Positions 4,998-7,270 of a stretch of 7,270 nt of DNA are shown here, one piece after another. Every line of letters begins with the position of its first letter. The stretch's first letter is position 1. The stretch comes from an uncultured Bacilli bacterium (lineage in GTDB: Bacteria > Bacillota_I > Bacilli_A > RF39 > UBA660): the NCBI GenBank assembly GCA_947624075.1, contig CANQIM010000058.1, positions 1 to 7,270 on the forward strand, given 5' to 3'. Made by a program: the position numbers and the translations under genes. Below the pieces are notes generated by a model. That model ran no database searches, was not told where the DNA came from, and saw only the letters and a list, made by a program, of their open reading frames with translations.

Positions 4998-7265
4998 TCA
5001 CCTTGAGCCTTTTATAGCTGATTGTTCCTTCTTTAAAAGATAATTTTTTCTAGATAAACCAAATATAGAGTTAAAGCTACCATCTATGACCATATCTTGA
5101 TTTATACTTTGAATAAAATCAAGGCGTTCCTTTATTTCATCTAAAGTTAAAGTTAGAATACTAGAACTGTTAATTACTACTGGTAAAACTCCTTTAGCAT
5201 CTAAAAAAGGAAAAACTTTTTCTAAATATTTTTTATCTTTAATAATAATTAAGGTTTTTAAATACTCTTTAGAATAATTATCTTTTAGATAGTTAATGGT
5301 TTCAGTAACACTTTTAGATTTTTTTTGAAAAAGACTTCCTGTAATTTCTATATCGTTATCTTGACATACTTTTATTATATTTTCAACATCTAGTGGTTTT
5401 TGATTAAAAGCATTACCAAGTGGTAGAGTTTGCATATGTTTTAAAAAGATAGCAGTAATATCAACTATTTCATCGGGAGTACGTTTAAAAGTACAACTAT
5501 AAGCAGGTATTTTTAAATTAGCACATGTAGTTAAAATTCTTTTAGTTTTATCAGGAGTTTTTCTAAATAAATTACCTGTAAGCTCGATATTATTATTAGC
5601 ACAATAATTTAGCATATCTTCAACTTCTTTAGGAGTTCTTTTATACATACTATCTATTACCTTTATATTTCTATTTTCACACTTTTCCCTAATTGAAATA
5701 ATTTCATCTTTTTTTCTAAAAAGCATAGTAGATGATAAGGTAATTTTTTCTTTCTTACAATAGTCTAGAATATCTTTAAATTCGGAAAAAGGTTGCTGAA
5801 AAAGACTTCCAGTAATAGTAATTTTTTCTTTTTGCGCAAGATTAATTATATTTTCAACATCTTGAGGTGTTCTAAAAAACATATTTGAGGCAAGAGAAAC
5901 TTTTTTTCTTTGACAAATATTTATTATTTCTTCTACTTCGTCTTTAGTTCTATTAAAAGCCATTTTAACGGAATCTAAAGGTAGATTTTTAGTTATTTTA
6001 ATAATTGCTTCTGTTTCAGCTGGGGGATTTAAAAAATAAGCACCACTAATTGATAAGTTATTATCTTTGCAAATCCTAACTATTTCTGAAACTTCTTCTG
6101 GACTACGACGAAACATAGTATTGTTTAAAGCAATGTCTTCTCTTTTGCAGATATCAATTATATCTTTAATGTCTTCTTTGTCACAGTAAAAAATACCTTC
6201 TAATTTACTTATATGATTTTTCTTACAGAAAATAATTATATCTTCAGTTTCATCAGGTGCTTTTTTAAATAAACTACCACTTATTTGTAATTTATATTTT
6301 TTAGCTAGCTTTATATTTTCTTCAACCTCATCTTTACTTCTAAAAAACATACTTTCTAAAATAGGATAGTTGTTACTTATACAAAAATCAATAATATCTT
6401 TAAAATCACTATATTCAGCACGAAAGAAACTCTTTTTTAAAGGAATATTTTTTTCTTTACAATAATTAATAATTGCTTGAGCATTGGCACTATCTTTTCT
6501 AAAAATTAAACCATCTGGAGTGAGATTTTCTGCTTGGCATATATCAATTAACTTGGCTATTTCATCATTAGGTGTTGAAAACATACTATTAGAAAGATTT
6601 ACACCTTTTTCTTTACAAATTTTTATTATGTCTTTTATATCATCAGCAGTCTTATGAAAAACACTACCTGTTATTTTAATTTCATTTTCTTTACAAACAT
6701 TTATAATTTTTTTTAATTCTTCAGCATCTCTTAAAAAAATTGTTGAGTAAATATTTATATTCTCATTTATACAAGTATTAATTATTTTAGTAAGGTCATA
6801 AATATCATATTTACTTGCAGAAGCACTTAAAATTAAGTCTTTTGATAAGATATTAGAAAAATTTTTTTCAACAGTTTGAATTTTTTCCACAGGAATACGC
6901 AATATGTAAGTTGTTTTGTTTAAATATTTTAGACCATAATGATTTAAGATATAGTTGTATGTTTCAGATAATTTGTTAGGATTAGTTTCTAAGATATGAA
7001 GACAGTTATTAACATTAGACAAGTAAATATCTTCATTTTCTAAAAATGTATAATTTTCTTTAATAGTTTCAACACTTACACTAAAGATACTAGGAGATTT
7101 TTCAATACTACGCGGATTAACTTTTTTGTCATTTACTAAATAAATAAGAATATTTTCCATGTTGGTTAAATCCTTATATAGAAGAAATTCTTGACTTTCT
7201 TCGCTCATTTTATAATAATCAACACCATATTTTTTTAAGAGCTTAACTACATCATATTCATTCAT
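4998..7265 (-). CDS. 26-residue-repeat solenoid protein, function unknown
   Basis: This 755-residue protein has no signal peptide or membrane segment and is probably cytoplasmic. Residues about 164-660 are tandem 26-residue units with the approximate pattern F-x-R-T-P-D-E-V-x-D-I-I-x-I-C-K-x-x-N-I-x-I-T-G-S-L. The aromatic/hydrophobic anchor (F177, F203, F229 and so on to F593) recurs at exactly 26 residues for 17 units, then at 27 (F620) and 26 (F646). A second fixed position is Cys in 15 of 20 units (C165, C191, C217 ... C581, C634). Residues about 35-140 and 690-720 lack the strict period and resemble mTERF-type helical motifs, for example 'PSIFSVSVETIKENYTFL' and 'GVLPVVINSSSILTL'. I infer a helical or alpha/beta solenoid that binds protein or nucleic acid; the function is unknown. 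The TGA stop lies inside the SD of the next gene, so the two are translationally linked. The ATG at 7265 has only 5 bases before it in the window, so its RBS cannot be seen and the true start could lie upstream. Confidence 0.88.
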   Translation of the reverse strand: MNEYDVVKLLKKYGVDYYKMSEESQEFLLYKDLTNMENILIYLVNDKKVNPRSIEKSPSIFSVSVETIKENYTFLENEDIYLSNVNNCLHILETNPNKLSETYNYILNHYGLKYLNKTTYILRIPVEKIQTVEKNFSNILSKDLILSASASKYDIYDLTKIINTCINENINIYSTIFLRDAEELKKIINVCKENEIKITGSVFHKTADDIKDIIKICKEKGVNLSNSMFSTPNDEIAKLIDICQAENLTPDGLIFRKDSANAQAIINYCKEKNIPLKKSFFRAEYSDFKDIIDFCISNNYPILESMFFRSKDEVEENIKLAKKYKLQISGSLFKKAPDETEDIIIFCKKNHISKLEGIFYCDKEDIKDIIDICKREDIALNNTMFRRSPEEVSEIVRICKDNNLSISGAYFLNPPAETEAIIKITKNLPLDSVKMAFNRTKDEVEEIINICQRKKVSLASNMFFRTPQDVENIINLAQKEKITITGSLFQQPFSEFKDILDYCKKEKITLSSTMLFRKKDEIISIREKCENRNIKVIDSMYKRTPKEVEDMLNYCANNNIELTGNLFRKTPDKTKRILTTCANLKIPAYSCTFKRTPDEIVDITAIFLKHMQTLPLGNAFNQKPLDVENIIKVCQDNDIEITGSLFQKKSKSVTETINYLKDNYSKEYLKTLIIIKDKKYLEKVFPFLDAKGVLPVVINSSSILTLTLDEIKERLDFIQSINQDMVIDGSFNSIFGLSRKNYLLKKEQSAIKGSR
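5286..6776 (-). repeat. Array of about 19 tandem 78-bp (26-codon) coding repeats
   Basis: The repeats are visible at protein level as a fixed 26-residue register. At DNA level they are strongly diverged, with no long identical tracts, so this is an old, selected array and not a recent slippage product. Indels are absent from the first 17 anchors; the only register shift is one extra residue before the unit anchored at F620. Units that deviate at the Cys position carry Ala (321, 477), Thr (425), Phe (607) or Leu (660). Units that deviate at the aromatic anchor carry Leu515 or Tyr541. Confidence 0.9.
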
Positions 7266-7270
7266 AGTAA

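Noticed and set aside
5286..6776. CRISPR array or phase-variable satellite
   Set aside because: The 78-bp periodicity is in a coding frame, with diverged DNA and no identical repeat/spacer structure.
1..7270. Mobile element, prophage or toxin-antitoxin island
   Set aside because: There are no transposase, integrase, terminal inverted repeats or phage genes. The tRNA is intact, and no attachment-site duplication is visible within the window.

Overview
The window looks like chromosomal DNA of a very AT-rich, endospore-forming low-GC Gram-positive bacterium (Bacillota). Three sporulation genes (spoIIIAH, gerE, gerM) support this, as do Shine-Dalgarno sequences of the AGGTGA type and an intrinsic terminator style. 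TGG encodes Trp and TGA is used as a stop (end of the solenoid gene), so the standard bacterial code applies and not the Mycoplasma code. An uncultured gut lineage of Bacilli or Clostridia would fit, but the sequence does not settle the taxon.

All eight protein genes and the tRNA are read from the minus strand, so transcription runs from high to low coordinates. Region A (about 7265 to 2126) is a tight run of five genes with gaps of 4 nt or less, or small overlaps. It holds a 755-residue protein built of 26-residue repeats, a small membrane-anchored thioredoxin-like protein, a FabG-like short-chain dehydrogenase, an unrecognised protein of about 153 residues, and a PLP-dependent methionine-gamma-lyase/YnbB-family enzyme. 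No promoter is visible inside this run, and its start lies at or beyond the right edge.

Region B (2114 to 297) is a sporulation cluster: spoIIIAH, gerE and gerM, each with its own mother-cell-type promoter candidate. SpoIIIAH and GerM are both parts of the channel complex between mother cell and forespore, while GerE is the late mother-cell transcription factor. The promoter-to-SD segments of gerE and gerM are nearly identical copies (26 of 29 bases), which suggests shared control.

Region C (291 to 1) holds a tRNA-Arg(UCU) with a very good SigA promoter. That promoter overlaps the gerM terminator hairpin, and the tRNA has its own terminator. A further hairpin near the left edge probably ends a plus-strand gene outside the window. 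The segment 1-77 holds no gene I can support.

The most unusual item is the 755-residue repeat protein, whose 26-residue register holds without any insertion or deletion over 17 consecutive units. Its ends look like mTERF-type helical motifs, and I do not recognise it as a described family.
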